A stretch of 23,929 nt of DNA, taken from positions 1 to 23,929 of the forward strand of contig DATDGU010000318.1 of the NCBI GenBank assembly GCA_036521915.1. The letters are read 5' to 3'. A program made the position numbers and the translations under genes. Positions within the stretch are counted from its first letter, which is position 1; every line of letters starts with the position of its first letter. Shown one piece after another: positions 9,070 to 16,305 of this stretch. This DNA is from PALSA-555 sp036521915. GTDB taxonomy: Bacteria > Actinomycetota > Acidimicrobiia > IMCC26256 > PALSA-555. The notes under the pieces were generated by a model that saw only the letters and a program-made list of their open reading frames with translations, had not been told where the DNA came from and searched no databases.

Positions 9070-10491
9070 TTAGGCGGGCTCGCCCTCCGCGGGGGCGTCG
9101 GCGGCCTCGGCGGTCTCCAGGCTCCCGGCCGTGTCGGCGGCCTCGGCGGTCTCCAGGGTGCCGGCCGTGTCGGCGGCCTCGGCGGTCTCGAGAGTGCCGG
9201 CCGTGTCGGCGGCCTCGGTGGTCTCGGCCGCGCCCTCGGCGTCCTCGGGGGCCGCCCCGATGTAGTTGCCCTGCTCGTCGTAGGCGTGCTCGCCGAACTG
9301 CTCTTGGTACTCGGGGGCGACGATGCCGCCCTCAGCCGCCTGCTTGATCGAGAGGGAGATGCGGCGCCGCTCGAGATCGATGTCGATGATCTTGACCCAG
9401 AGCTCCTCGCCCGGCGTCACGACCTGCTCGGGGGCCTCGACGTGGTGCCCGGCCATCTCCGAGATGTGGACGAGGCCCTCGATGCCCTCCCCGACCTGCA
9501 CGAACGACCCGAAGGGGACGAGCTTGGTGACACGGCCGTAGACGAGCTCACCGACCTGGTGGCCGTCCGCGAACTCCTGCCACGGGTCCTGCAGGGTGGC
9601 CTTGAGGGACAGCGAGATGCGCTCCCGCGAGAGGTCGACGTCGAGGACCTGGACGGTGACCTCGTCGCCAACCTGCACGACCGAACTCGGGTGGTCGACG
9701 TGCTTCCAGGACAGCTCGGACACGTGGACGAGGCCGTCCATGCCGCCGAGGTCCACGAAGGCGCCGAAGTTGACGACGGACGAGACGACGCCCTTGCGGA
9801 TCTCGCCCGGCTTCAGGTTGGCGAGGAACTCGTCGCGCTGCTCGCGCTGGGTTTCCTCGAGGTAGGCCCGTCGGGACAGGACGACGTTGTTGCGGTTCTT
9901 GTCGAGCTCGATGATCTTGCACTCGAGGCTGCGGCCGACGAACGGCGCCAGGTCGCGGACCCGGCGCAGGTCGACGAGGGACGCGGGGAGGAAGCCGCGC
10001 AGCCCGATGTCGAGGATGAGGCCGCCCTTGACGACCTCGATGACGGGCCCGGTGACGATCCCGTCCTGCTCCTTCAGCTCCTCGATCGTGCCCCAGGCGC
10101 GCTCGTACTGGGCGCGCTTCTTCGAGAGGATGAGGCGGCCGTCCTTGTCCTCTTTGGTGAGGACGAGCGCCTCGAGCTCCTCGTCGAGCGACACGACCTC
10201 GCTCGGGTCGATGTCGTTGCGGATCGACAGCTCGCGGGACGGGATGACGCCCTCGGACTTGTAGCCGATGTCGAGGAGGACCTCGTCGCTGTCGATCTTG
10301 ACGACCTTGCCGGTGACGATGTCGCCGTCGTCGAACTCGACGATCGTCGCGTCGACCGCGTCCGAGAACGACTGCGTCCCGAGGTCGTCGAGGACAACCG
10401 GTCCGTCGTCGGGGGCGTGGCGCTCGCCCTCTTCCTGCGCCTCATCGAGGACGGGGACACTCGTGCCTCCCGCCGCGTCCTGCAGCGACAA
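9070..10491 (-). CDS. rpsA: 30S ribosomal protein S1
   Basis: S1 binds mRNA on the 30S subunit and helps initiation. The 473-residue protein has an acidic N-terminal tail, then four S1/OB domains at about 55-126, 143-208, 228-297 and 313-384, the actinobacterial number; the third (GVVSSVVNFGAFVDLGGMDGL in part) and fourth (VTKLVPFGSFVQVGEGIEGL) are the most typical. The C-terminus (about 410-473) is an acidic Ala/Glu/Thr tail built from a 12-residue repeat. The start is TTG at 10491: AGGAG lies 5 nt upstream, and no better start is in frame. It follows the polA-methyltransferase pair and precedes the cpaB/coaE frame. Confidence 0.96.
   Translation of the reverse strand: MSLQDAAGGTSVPVLDEAQEEGERHAPDDGPVVLDDLGTQSFSDAVDATIVEFDDGDIVTGKVVKIDSDEVLLDIGYKSEGVIPSRELSIRNDIDPSEVVSLDEELEALVLTKEDKDGRLILSKKRAQYERAWGTIEELKEQDGIVTGPVIEVVKGGLILDIGLRGFLPASLVDLRRVRDLAPFVGRSLECKIIELDKNRNNVVLSRRAYLEETQREQRDEFLANLKPGEIRKGVVSSVVNFGAFVDLGGMDGLVHVSELSWKHVDHPSSVVQVGDEVTVQVLDVDLSRERISLSLKATLQDPWQEFADGHQVGELVYGRVTKLVPFGSFVQVGEGIEGLVHISEMAGHHVEAPEQVVTPGEELWVKIIDIDLERRRISLSIKQAAEGGIVAPEYQEQFGEHAYDEQGNYIGAAPEDAEGAAETTEAADTAGTLETAEAADTAGTLETAEAADTAGSLETAEAADAPAEGEPA
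9095..9229. repeat. 36-bp tandem repeat in the 3' end of rpsA
   Basis: Three full 36-bp units (9095-9130, 9131-9166, 9167-9202) and a partial fourth (9203-9229) differ at few positions. Each encodes 12 residues of the type AADTAGTLETAE. The in-frame period keeps the tail open when copy number changes. Confidence 0.9.
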
Positions 10492-10538
10492 CCTGACTCC
10501 TCATGAACGTGACGACCCGCCTCCTAGACGCGAGCGTC

Positions 10539-10557
10539 GCGGCCTCGACGAGGCCGC
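10539..10557 (-). terminator. hairpin between methyltransferase and rpsA
   Basis: A perfect 8-bp stem GCGGCCTC/GAGGCCGC with a GAC loop begins 18 nt after the methyltransferase stop. No T-run follows. A possible -10 (TAGCCT, 10569-10564) sits just upstream, so the hairpin could instead lie at the start of the rpsA leader. Confidence 0.5.
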
Positions 10558-10574
10558 AGACCCAGGCTACAGGC

Positions 10575-11333
10575 TCACGCGCGCCGGCGTGCCAGCAAGA
10601 GCAGCTCGGGCTGGTGAAGATCGGGTGGCGCGGCGCGATATCGGCCGGGCGTCACACCGTGGACCGCGAGCACCTCGAGGTCGGCGAGCGCGGCGAGCAG
10701 CTCGAGCTCGCGCGCCGTGAAGCAGGTCGTCCAGAGATCGGCCGGCTGTTCGTCGCCCTGGGCGTTGCGCAGCACCGTGCGCTCATGGAGGACCCCGGTG
10801 GCGGCGTCGAGGGTCTCGCCGGCTTCGAGCCCGCGGGCGGCGAAGAGCAGCGAGAACGCCGAGACGGCGAGGGCGGCGCCGGGTCGTAGCGCCCGGGCGA
10901 TGCGGGTGAACACCGCGGGCTCGTCGCGCCCGCCGAGGAGGCCGAACCCGCCCTGGCAGAGGCAGAGGACCGCGTCGAAGCAGGCGTCGTAGGCGAGGTC
11001 CCGGACGTCGCCGGTGACGAAGCGGGCCGACAGGCCTTGTTCGGCCGCGGCGGCGCGGGCGAGCGCCACGAAATCCGGGGAGGCGTCGATCCCGGTGACC
11101 GAGAGGCCCCGGGCGGCGAGCGCGAGGGCGTGGCGGCCCGGCCCGCAGCCGACGTCGAGGACCTCCTGGCCCGGCGCGAGGCCCAGGGCCTCGCTCAGGA
11201 AGTCGACCTCCTGGTCGGTGCCCCGGGTGAAGGCCATGACCCGGCCGGTGCCGGCGGCCCAGTAGGCGGGGCCGAGGAAGGCCGCGACCTCGTTGAACCA
11301 GAGCCCGGTCGGGCTGGCCGGCCCGGCGGTCAC
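10575..11333 (-). CDS. class I SAM-dependent methyltransferase
   Basis: A 252-residue class I methyltransferase, substrate unknown. Motif I is VLDVGCGPGRHALA (about 58-71), followed by VTGIDAS with Asp at about 83, then FVTGDVRDL and CFDAVLCLCQGGFGLL for strand 4. The C-terminal half has two-layer sequences (HERTVLRN, DLWTTCFTARELELLAALADLEVLAVHG) common in the methyltransferase-25 family. The GTG at 11333 overlaps the polA stop as GTGA, so translation should be coupled to polA. The same frame runs upstream antisense to polA, which is a shadow; the GTG is the sensible start. It need not act on DNA: coupling alone does not show this. Confidence 0.85.
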   Translation of the reverse strand: MTAGPASPTGLWFNEVAAFLGPAYWAAGTGRVMAFTRGTDQEVDFLSEALGLAPGQEVLDVGCGPGRHALALAARGLSVTGIDASPDFVALARAAAAEQGLSARFVTGDVRDLAYDACFDAVLCLCQGGFGLLGGRDEPAVFTRIARALRPGAALAVSAFSLLFAARGLEAGETLDAATGVLHERTVLRNAQGDEQPADLWTTCFTARELELLAALADLEVLAVHGVTPGRYRAAPPDLHQPELLLLARRRA

Positions 11334-13978
11334 TTCGCCTCGGCCCACGTCGGGCCGAACCCGACGTCGACGACGAGCGGGACGGAGAGCTCGGTGACCG
11401 ACTCCATGGTCTCGCGCACGAGCGGCTCGACGGTGTCGCGCTCGTCGAGCGGCACCTCGAAGACGAGCTCGTCGTGGACGGTGAGGAGCATCCGGGTGCG
11501 GTACGCGCCGTCGGTGAGCACGCGGTCGACGTCGATCATCGCCAGCTTGAAGATGTCCGCCGCGGAGCCCTGCACCGGCGCGTTCTGGGCCATCCGCTCC
11601 CCCATCTGGCGGATGCGGAAGTTGTCCGACGACAGCTCGACGATCTGGCGCCGGCGGCCGAACAGCGTCGTGGTGTACCCGCGCTCCTTCGCCTCGCGGA
11701 CCGTGTGGGACATGAACGCGCCGACCTGGGGAAAGCCCTCGAAGTAGGCGTCGAGGATCTCCCGGGCCTCCTCGGTGGGGACCCCGAGGCGCTGCCCGAG
11801 CCCGTACGCCTCCATGCCGTAGGCGAGCCCGTAGTTGACGACCTTGGCGAAGCGGCGCTGCGCGTCGGTCACCGCGTCCTCGGGCACGTGGAAGACGGTC
11901 GCGGCGGTCGTGGTGTGGATGTCGGCGCCGCGGTCGAACGCCTCGGTGAGGCCGGGGTCCTCGGCCAGGTGGGCGAGGACCCGCAGCTCGATCTGGGAGT
12001 AGTCGGCGGTGAGCAGCCCGGCGCCCGGGTCGGCGATGAAGGCGCGGCGGAACTCGCGGCCGTCGGCCGTGCGGACCGGGACGTTCTGGAGGTTCGGCGC
12101 CTCGCTCGAGATGCGGCCCGTCGTCGTGTCCGTCTGCTTGAACGTGGCGTGGATCCGCCCGTCGGGGCCGATGAGCGGCGGCAGCGCCTCGGCGTACGTG
12201 CCGCGCAGCTTCTCGAGCTCGCGGTAGCGCAGCAGGTCCTCGACGATCGGATGGTCCTCGGCCATCTTCTGCAGCGAATCGGCGTCGGTCGAGGGCCCGG
12301 TCTTCGTCTTCTTCACCGGTGTGAGGCCGAGCTTGTCGAAGAGGATCGTGCGCAGCTGGGGCGTCGAGTTGACGTTGAACTCCTCGCCGGCGTGGGCCCA
12401 CAGCTGGCGCATGAGCCGGTCGCACTCGGTGGTGAGCTCGTCGCGGAGCTCGTCGAGGAACCGGCGGTCGATGAGGATCCCCGCCTCCTCCATCTTGGCG
12501 AGCACGGGGATGAGCGGCAGCTCGAAGCGCTGGTACAGGTCGGTGAGCTCGCGGGCGTCGAGCGCCTCTTCGAGCACGCCGGCCAGGCGCAGCACCGCCG
12601 CCGCCCGGCGGCCGTTCTCGTCGACCGCGGTGTCGCCGTCGAGGTCGAGGCGGCCCTCGGTCTCGGCGTCGGGCGAGTGCACCTCGAGGGAGAGGTAGCG
12701 CAGGGCCAGGTCCTCGAGGCGGTACTTCCCCTCCGCCGGGTCGAGCAGGTACGCCATCACGGCCGTGTCGTCGCGGAGCGCGACGAGACGGTCGCCGAGG
12801 CCGTGCATGAGCTCCTTCGCTCGGTGCGTCACGAGCGGCGGGCCGTCGGGGCCGACGAGGGCGCGGAGCGCGGCGTCGACGCCCGGGTCGGCGAGGACGT
12901 CGGCGTCGAGGACCGCGACGGCGTCGCCGTCGGTCACCGCGAGGCTGGCGAGGTGCTGCCCGGGCGTCCCTTCCCAGCGCGCGTCGAGCGCGACGGGCGC
13001 ACCCCCGGCGCGGAGCGCGTCGAGGCGGGCCGCCGCGTCGGGCGCGCCGCGGAGGGCCTCGACGGTGACGTCAAGGGTCTCGGCGCTGGGCTCGGCCGCG
13101 GTGTCACCGAGGGCCTCGAGGAGCCGGGGCCAGAGCGTCCGGAACTCGAGCTGGTCGAAGAGCACCCGCGCCGGCTCGCGGTCGAACGCGGTCGGCACGA
13201 GGGACGTCGGGTCGAGGCCCACGTCGACGTCCCGGCGCAGCACCGACATCGCCCGGTTCAGGCGGACGCGGTCGGCCATCTGCTCGAGGTTCGCCCGCTG
13301 CTTGGGCGGCAGCTCGTCGAGGTGCTCGAGGATCCCGTCGACGGAGCCGTAGGTGGTCACGAGCTTCGCCGCGGTCTTCTCCCCGATCCCGGGGACGCCG
13401 GGCAGGTTGTCGCTCGTGTCCCCCCGCAGCGCCGCGTAGTCCGGGTACTGGGCCGGCGTGACCCCGCCGGTGCGCTCGACGATGCCCGCCTCGTCGTAGA
13501 GCGCGTAGTCCGAGACGCCCCGCTTGTTGTAGAGGACCCGGACGTGGGGGTCGGAGACGAGCTGGAACGTGTCCCGGTCGCCGGTGACGACGATGACGTC
13601 GAGCCCGCCCTCGGCGGCCTGGGTGGCGAGCGTGGCGATGACGTCATCGGCCTCGACGCCGTCGACGGTGAGCACCGGCATGTGCAGCACGTCGAGCACC
13701 TCACGGACGAGCGGCAGCTGGGCGGAGAACACGGCCGGGGTCGCCTGGCGGCCCGCCTTGTAGTCCGTGTCCATCGCGTCGCGAAACGTGGGGCCGGGCG
13801 CGTCGAAGGCGACCGCGACGAAGTCGGGGTGCTCGTCGCCGAGCACCTTGATGAGCATCGACGTGAAGCCGTAGACCGCGTTCGTCACCGTGCCGGCCTT
13901 CGTCGCCAGGTCGGTGGGGAGGGCGTAGAACGCCCGGTACGCGAGCGAGTGACCGTCGACGAGGATGAGCGTGGGCAT
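11330..13978 (-). CDS. polA: DNA polymerase I
   Basis: DNA polymerase I removes RNA primers and fills repair gaps. Of the 882 residues, about 1-290 form the 5' nuclease (LILVDGHSLAYRAFYALP, DGVEADDVIATLA, GDRDTFQLV, LRGDTSDNLPGVPGIGEKTAAKLV, given here as separate blocks). The central part (about 300-500) is the 3'-5' exonuclease fold, but the D-x-E motif is replaced by LDARWEG and the second motif by THRAKELM, so proofreading should be lost, as in mycobacterial PolA. The polymerase has motif A TADYSQIELR (D659), motif B RRFAKVVNYGLAYG (K712, Y716) and motif C VHDE (835-837). The ATG at 13978 lacks a Shine-Dalgarno sequence but has TACGAT 8 nt upstream. Confidence 0.97.
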   Translation of the reverse strand: MPTLILVDGHSLAYRAFYALPTDLATKAGTVTNAVYGFTSMLIKVLGDEHPDFVAVAFDAPGPTFRDAMDTDYKAGRQATPAVFSAQLPLVREVLDVLHMPVLTVDGVEADDVIATLATQAAEGGLDVIVVTGDRDTFQLVSDPHVRVLYNKRGVSDYALYDEAGIVERTGGVTPAQYPDYAALRGDTSDNLPGVPGIGEKTAAKLVTTYGSVDGILEHLDELPPKQRANLEQMADRVRLNRAMSVLRRDVDVGLDPTSLVPTAFDREPARVLFDQLEFRTLWPRLLEALGDTAAEPSAETLDVTVEALRGAPDAAARLDALRAGGAPVALDARWEGTPGQHLASLAVTDGDAVAVLDADVLADPGVDAALRALVGPDGPPLVTHRAKELMHGLGDRLVALRDDTAVMAYLLDPAEGKYRLEDLALRYLSLEVHSPDAETEGRLDLDGDTAVDENGRRAAAVLRLAGVLEEALDARELTDLYQRFELPLIPVLAKMEEAGILIDRRFLDELRDELTTECDRLMRQLWAHAGEEFNVNSTPQLRTILFDKLGLTPVKKTKTGPSTDADSLQKMAEDHPIVEDLLRYRELEKLRGTYAEALPPLIGPDGRIHATFKQTDTTTGRISSEAPNLQNVPVRTADGREFRRAFIADPGAGLLTADYSQIELRVLAHLAEDPGLTEAFDRGADIHTTTAATVFHVPEDAVTDAQRRFAKVVNYGLAYGMEAYGLGQRLGVPTEEAREILDAYFEGFPQVGAFMSHTVREAKERGYTTTLFGRRRQIVELSSDNFRIRQMGERMAQNAPVQGSAADIFKLAMIDVDRVLTDGAYRTRMLLTVHDELVFEVPLDERDTVEPLVRETMESVTELSVPLVVDVGFGPTWAEAK

Positions 13979-13992
13979 CCGCGGCGATCGTA
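13979..13992 (-). promoter_or_regulatory. -10 element adjoining polA start
   Basis: TACGAT (13992-13987), 8 nt, then the polA ATG, with no Shine-Dalgarno sequence. It fits a leaderless or near-leaderless mRNA. The -35 region is not recognisable. Confidence 0.45.
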
Positions 13993-14025
13993 CGCCCGGG
14001 GTCTCGGCCGCCCGCGGGGCCGCCG

Positions 14026-14613
14026 CTACGGCGCCAGCTGCCCGTCGACGACGCGGCGGGCGATCTCGGCGATCTTGACCCGCTCGTTCATGGCGCGGGT
14101 CTGGATGAACCGCCAGGCGGTCTGCTCGTCGAAGTCGTGCTCGCTCATGAGCCGGCCCTTCGCGCGGTCGATGAGCTTGCGGGCCTCGAGGCGAGCCTCG
14201 AGGTCGTCGACGTGGCGCTCGAGGGACGTCAGCTCGTTGTGACGGGCCATGGCGAGCTCGATCGCCGGGATCAGCTCGCTCTTCTGGAACGGCTTCACCA
14301 GGTAGGCGAGCGCCCCCGCATCGCGGGCCCGCTCGATCAGGTCGCGCTGCGAGAAGGCGGTGAGGATGAGGATCGCGGCGAGCCGCTCGCTGGAGATGTG
14401 GCGGGCGGCGGAGAGCCCGTCGAGGCCGGGCATCTTCACGTCGAGGATCACCAGATCGGGGACGAGCTCGCGAACCAGCTCGATCGCCTCGTCCCCGCGG
14501 CCGGTCTCGCCGACGACCTCGTAGCCCTCCTCCTCGAGGAGCTCGCGCAGGTCGAGGCGGATGATCGCCTCGTCCTCGGCGATCACGACGCGGGGTCGGG
14601 CGCGGTCAGTCAT
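14026..14613 (-). CDS. pdtaR: ANTAR-domain response regulator (PdtaR-like)
   Basis: A two-component response regulator that should bind RNA and prevent transcription termination. The receiver domain (about 7-122) has the acidic pair in IAEDEA (11-16), phospho-acceptor D58 in LVILDVKMPG, T85 in LTAF and K107 in LVKPF. After a short coiled coil (about 125-145) comes an ANTAR domain (about 145-192) with RKLIDRAKGRLM and AWRFIQTRAM, which carries the conserved Ala, aromatic and Arg positions. Length (195) is as in Mycobacterium PdtaR, whose gene also lies near polA. Its histidine kinase PdtaS is not in the window. The ATG at 14613 has no clear Shine-Dalgarno sequence; the upstream gene ends 15 nt before it, so the two are probably one transcript. 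Confidence 0.92.
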   Translation of the reverse strand: MTDRARPRVVIAEDEAIIRLDLRELLEEEGYEVVGETGRGDEAIELVRELVPDLVILDVKMPGLDGLSAARHISSERLAAILILTAFSQRDLIERARDAGALAYLVKPFQKSELIPAIELAMARHNELTSLERHVDDLEARLEARKLIDRAKGRLMSEHDFDEQTAWRFIQTRAMNERVKIAEIARRVVDGQLAP

Positions 14614-14628
14614 CGGGGTGGGGAGAGC

Positions 14629-14928
14629 TCAGCGCGCCGACAGCTCGGCCGCCATGCGGTCGAGCAGCGCGTCCTGCTCACGGTGCAGCTCGGCGATCTG
14701 GCGAGCCAGCGCGTCGCGGTGGCGAGCCAGCGCGTCGGCGTGCTGGCGGGCGTCGCGGGCCTCGGCGTCGGCGAGGGGCGTCTCCGCGAGCAGGGACCGC
14801 AGCCGGGTGTCCTCGGCCTCGTCGTCGAGGAACGCGAACTGCTCCTCGGTGACGCCCAGCTCGGCGCGCAGCCGCTTCAGGCGTTCGGTGACGTCGACGA
14901 GACGCCGCTGGAGGATCGACGGGGCCAT
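14629..14928 (-). CDS. small coiled-coil protein, function unknown
   Basis: I do not recognise the family. From the ATG at 14928 it has 99 residues, soluble, strongly charged and mostly helical. Residues about 1-45 (MAPSILQRRLVDVTERLKRL onward) and 55-97 have coiled-coil character; DALARHR-DALARQI is a repeated heptad. Starts at 14937 (GTG) and 15009 are possible, but the extra residues of the longest form are proline- and arginine-rich and run into the promoter of the divergent acyl-CoA dehydrogenase. A TACACT -10 lies 10 nt before the ATG. It directly precedes pdtaR, so a link with the regulator is possible but unproven. Confidence 0.65.
   Translation of the reverse strand: MAPSILQRRLVDVTERLKRLRAELGVTEEQFAFLDDEAEDTRLRSLLAETPLADAEARDARQHADALARHRDALARQIAELHREQDALLDRMAAELSAR
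14700..14737. repeat. 21-bp direct repeat in coiled-coil gene
   Basis: The 17-bp word GGCGAGCCAGCGCGTCG occurs at 14700-14716 and 14721-14737, a period of 21 bp. This equals one heptad of the encoded coiled coil, so it looks like a duplication of one heptad. Confidence 0.75.
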
Positions 14929-14968
14929 GGGGGGCACCAGTGTAGGGAGCGGGCGACGGCTGTGGCAG
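14929..14968 (-). promoter_or_regulatory. promoter of coiled-coil protein and pdtaR
   Basis: CTGCCA (14968-14963), an 18-nt spacer, TACACT (14944-14939), 10 nt, then ATG at 14928. This is a reasonable sigma-70-type promoter with little or no leader. It lies within the divergent gap to the acyl-CoA dehydrogenase. Confidence 0.5.
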
Positions 14969-14986
14969 CGTGGAGGTGGTGGGCGG

Positions 14987-16162
14987 ATGAGCCGACACCC
15001 GATCTTCACCGAGGAGCATGAGGCGCTTCGAGCGTCGGTGCGCCGCTTCGTCGACCAGGAGCTGCGGCCCCACGTCGACGAGTGGGAGAACGCGGGCAGG
15101 TTCCCCGACGAGGTGTTCCGGCGTGCCGGTGCGCTCGGGTTCCTCGGGCTCCACTACCCGTCGCGCTGGGGCGGCGCGGACGGTGACCTGGCCGCCGAGA
15201 TCGTGTTCGTCGAGGAGCTGGCGCGCGCCGGCTGCGGCGCCATCGCCATGGCCCTGTCGGTGCAGACCGACATGGCGACCCCGTCGATCGACCAGTTCGG
15301 CACCGACGACCAGAAGGCTCGCTACCTCGCGCCCGCCATCGCTGGCGAGAAGATCGCCGCCATCGCGATCACCGAGCCCGACGCCGGCTCGGACGTCGCG
15401 GCGATCACGACGCGGGCGCGTCGCGACGGCGACTGCTGGCGCATCACGGGGCGCAAGCAGTTCATCACCAACGGCGCGCGCGCCGACTTCCTCACGCTCG
15501 TCACGACCACCGAGCCGGGGACCGGGCACCAGGGGATCTCGCTCTTCCTCGTCGACACCGCCCTGCCCGGCGTGAGCGTGTCCCGCACGCTGCGCAAGCT
15601 CGGCATGTGCTCGAGCGACACCGCGGAGCTCGCCCTCGACGACGTGGTGGTCCCTGCGGCGAACCTGATCGGCCTCGAGCCCGGCCGAGGGTTCGCCCAG
15701 CTCATGTGGCAACTGCAGTACGAGCGGCTCGCCGCCGCGGCGGCCAGCGTCGGCCACGCCGACTGGGTGCTCGCCCGGACGATCGCGTACGCCGGGGAGC
15801 GCCAGACGTTCGGCCGGCCGATCGGTCGCCACCAGGTCCTCGCCCACCGGCTCGCCGACGCCGCCACCGAGCTCGAAGCGGCCCGTTCCCTGCTGTACGG
15901 CACTGCGTGGCGGGTGCTGCAGGGCGAGTACCCCGTCGTCGAGATCTCAATGACGAAGAAGTACTGCGCGCAGATGCAGAACCGCCTCGTCGACGCGTGC
16001 CTGCAGATCTTCGGCGGCCTCGGCTACATGCACGAGGAGCCGATCTCACGCGCGTTCCGAGACGCTCGGCTCCAGCGAATCGGCGCGGGCACCGACGAGG
16101 TCATGAACGAGGTGATCGCGAAGCGCCTCGTCCCCAGCTACCGCGACGACGACCGCGCCTGA
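14987..16162 (+). CDS. acyl-CoA dehydrogenase (isovaleryl/long-chain-like)
   Basis: A flavoprotein oxidising acyl-CoA to enoyl-CoA and passing electrons to ETF. The 391-residue protein has the N-terminal helical domain (about 6-120), the beta domain with IAITEPDAGSD (126-136) and WRITGRKQFITNG (151-163), and the C-terminal helices with RQTFGRPIGRHQ (272-283) and QIFGGLGYMHEEP (340-352). At the C-terminus the usual YEGT is IGAGTDE (365-371), so the common catalytic Glu is Ala/Gly. Instead QYERL (244-248) supplies Glu246, the position used in isovaleryl-CoA and long-chain dehydrogenases. Substrate is therefore likely branched or long acyl-CoA, but is not proven. ATG 14987 follows GGAGG at 14972-14976. 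It stands alone. Confidence 0.93.
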   Translation: MSRHPIFTEEHEALRASVRRFVDQELRPHVDEWENAGRFPDEVFRRAGALGFLGLHYPSRWGGADGDLAAEIVFVEELARAGCGAIAMALSVQTDMATPSIDQFGTDDQKARYLAPAIAGEKIAAIAITEPDAGSDVAAITTRARRDGDCWRITGRKQFITNGARADFLTLVTTTEPGTGHQGISLFLVDTALPGVSVSRTLRKLGMCSSDTAELALDDVVVPAANLIGLEPGRGFAQLMWQLQYERLAAAAASVGHADWVLARTIAYAGERQTFGRPIGRHQVLAHRLADAATELEAARSLLYGTAWRVLQGEYPVVEISMTKKYCAQMQNRLVDACLQIFGGLGYMHEEPISRAFRDARLQRIGAGTDEVMNEVIAKRLVPSYRDDDRA

Positions 16163-16220
16163 CGGCGTCGCGCGCGTTGTCCCGGGGCGTCGGCGAGGCG
16201 CCGTGTCATCATGGGAGGCC

Positions 16221-16304
16221 GCCCGGGTGGTGGAACTGGCAGACACGATGGATTCAAGTCCCATTGTCCGTGAGGACGTGCGGGTTCGACTCCCGCCCCG
16301 GGCA
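16221..16304 (+). tRNA. tRNA-Leu (anticodon CAA)
   Basis: The 84-nt cloverleaf has acceptor GCCCGGG/CCCGGGC (16221-16227, 16297-16303) and discriminator A at 16304. The D stem GTG/CAC closes at 16230-16232 and 16244-16246. The anticodon loop TTCAAGT (16253-16259) places CAA at 16255-16257, reading UUG. The anticodon stem ATGGA/CCCAT has one A-C mismatch next to the loop. The long variable arm (about 16265-16279, GTCC/GGAC stem) marks a class II tRNA, and the T arm is GCGGG-TTCGACT-CCCGC. CCA is not encoded. Confidence 0.93.
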
Positions 16305-16305
16305 C

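Noticed and set aside
9095..9229. CRISPR array
   Set aside because: The repeats are directly adjacent without spacers and keep the rpsA reading frame.
11474..14242. Plus-strand open frame of 922 codons across polA
   Set aside because: Antisense shadow of polA with no domain signature.
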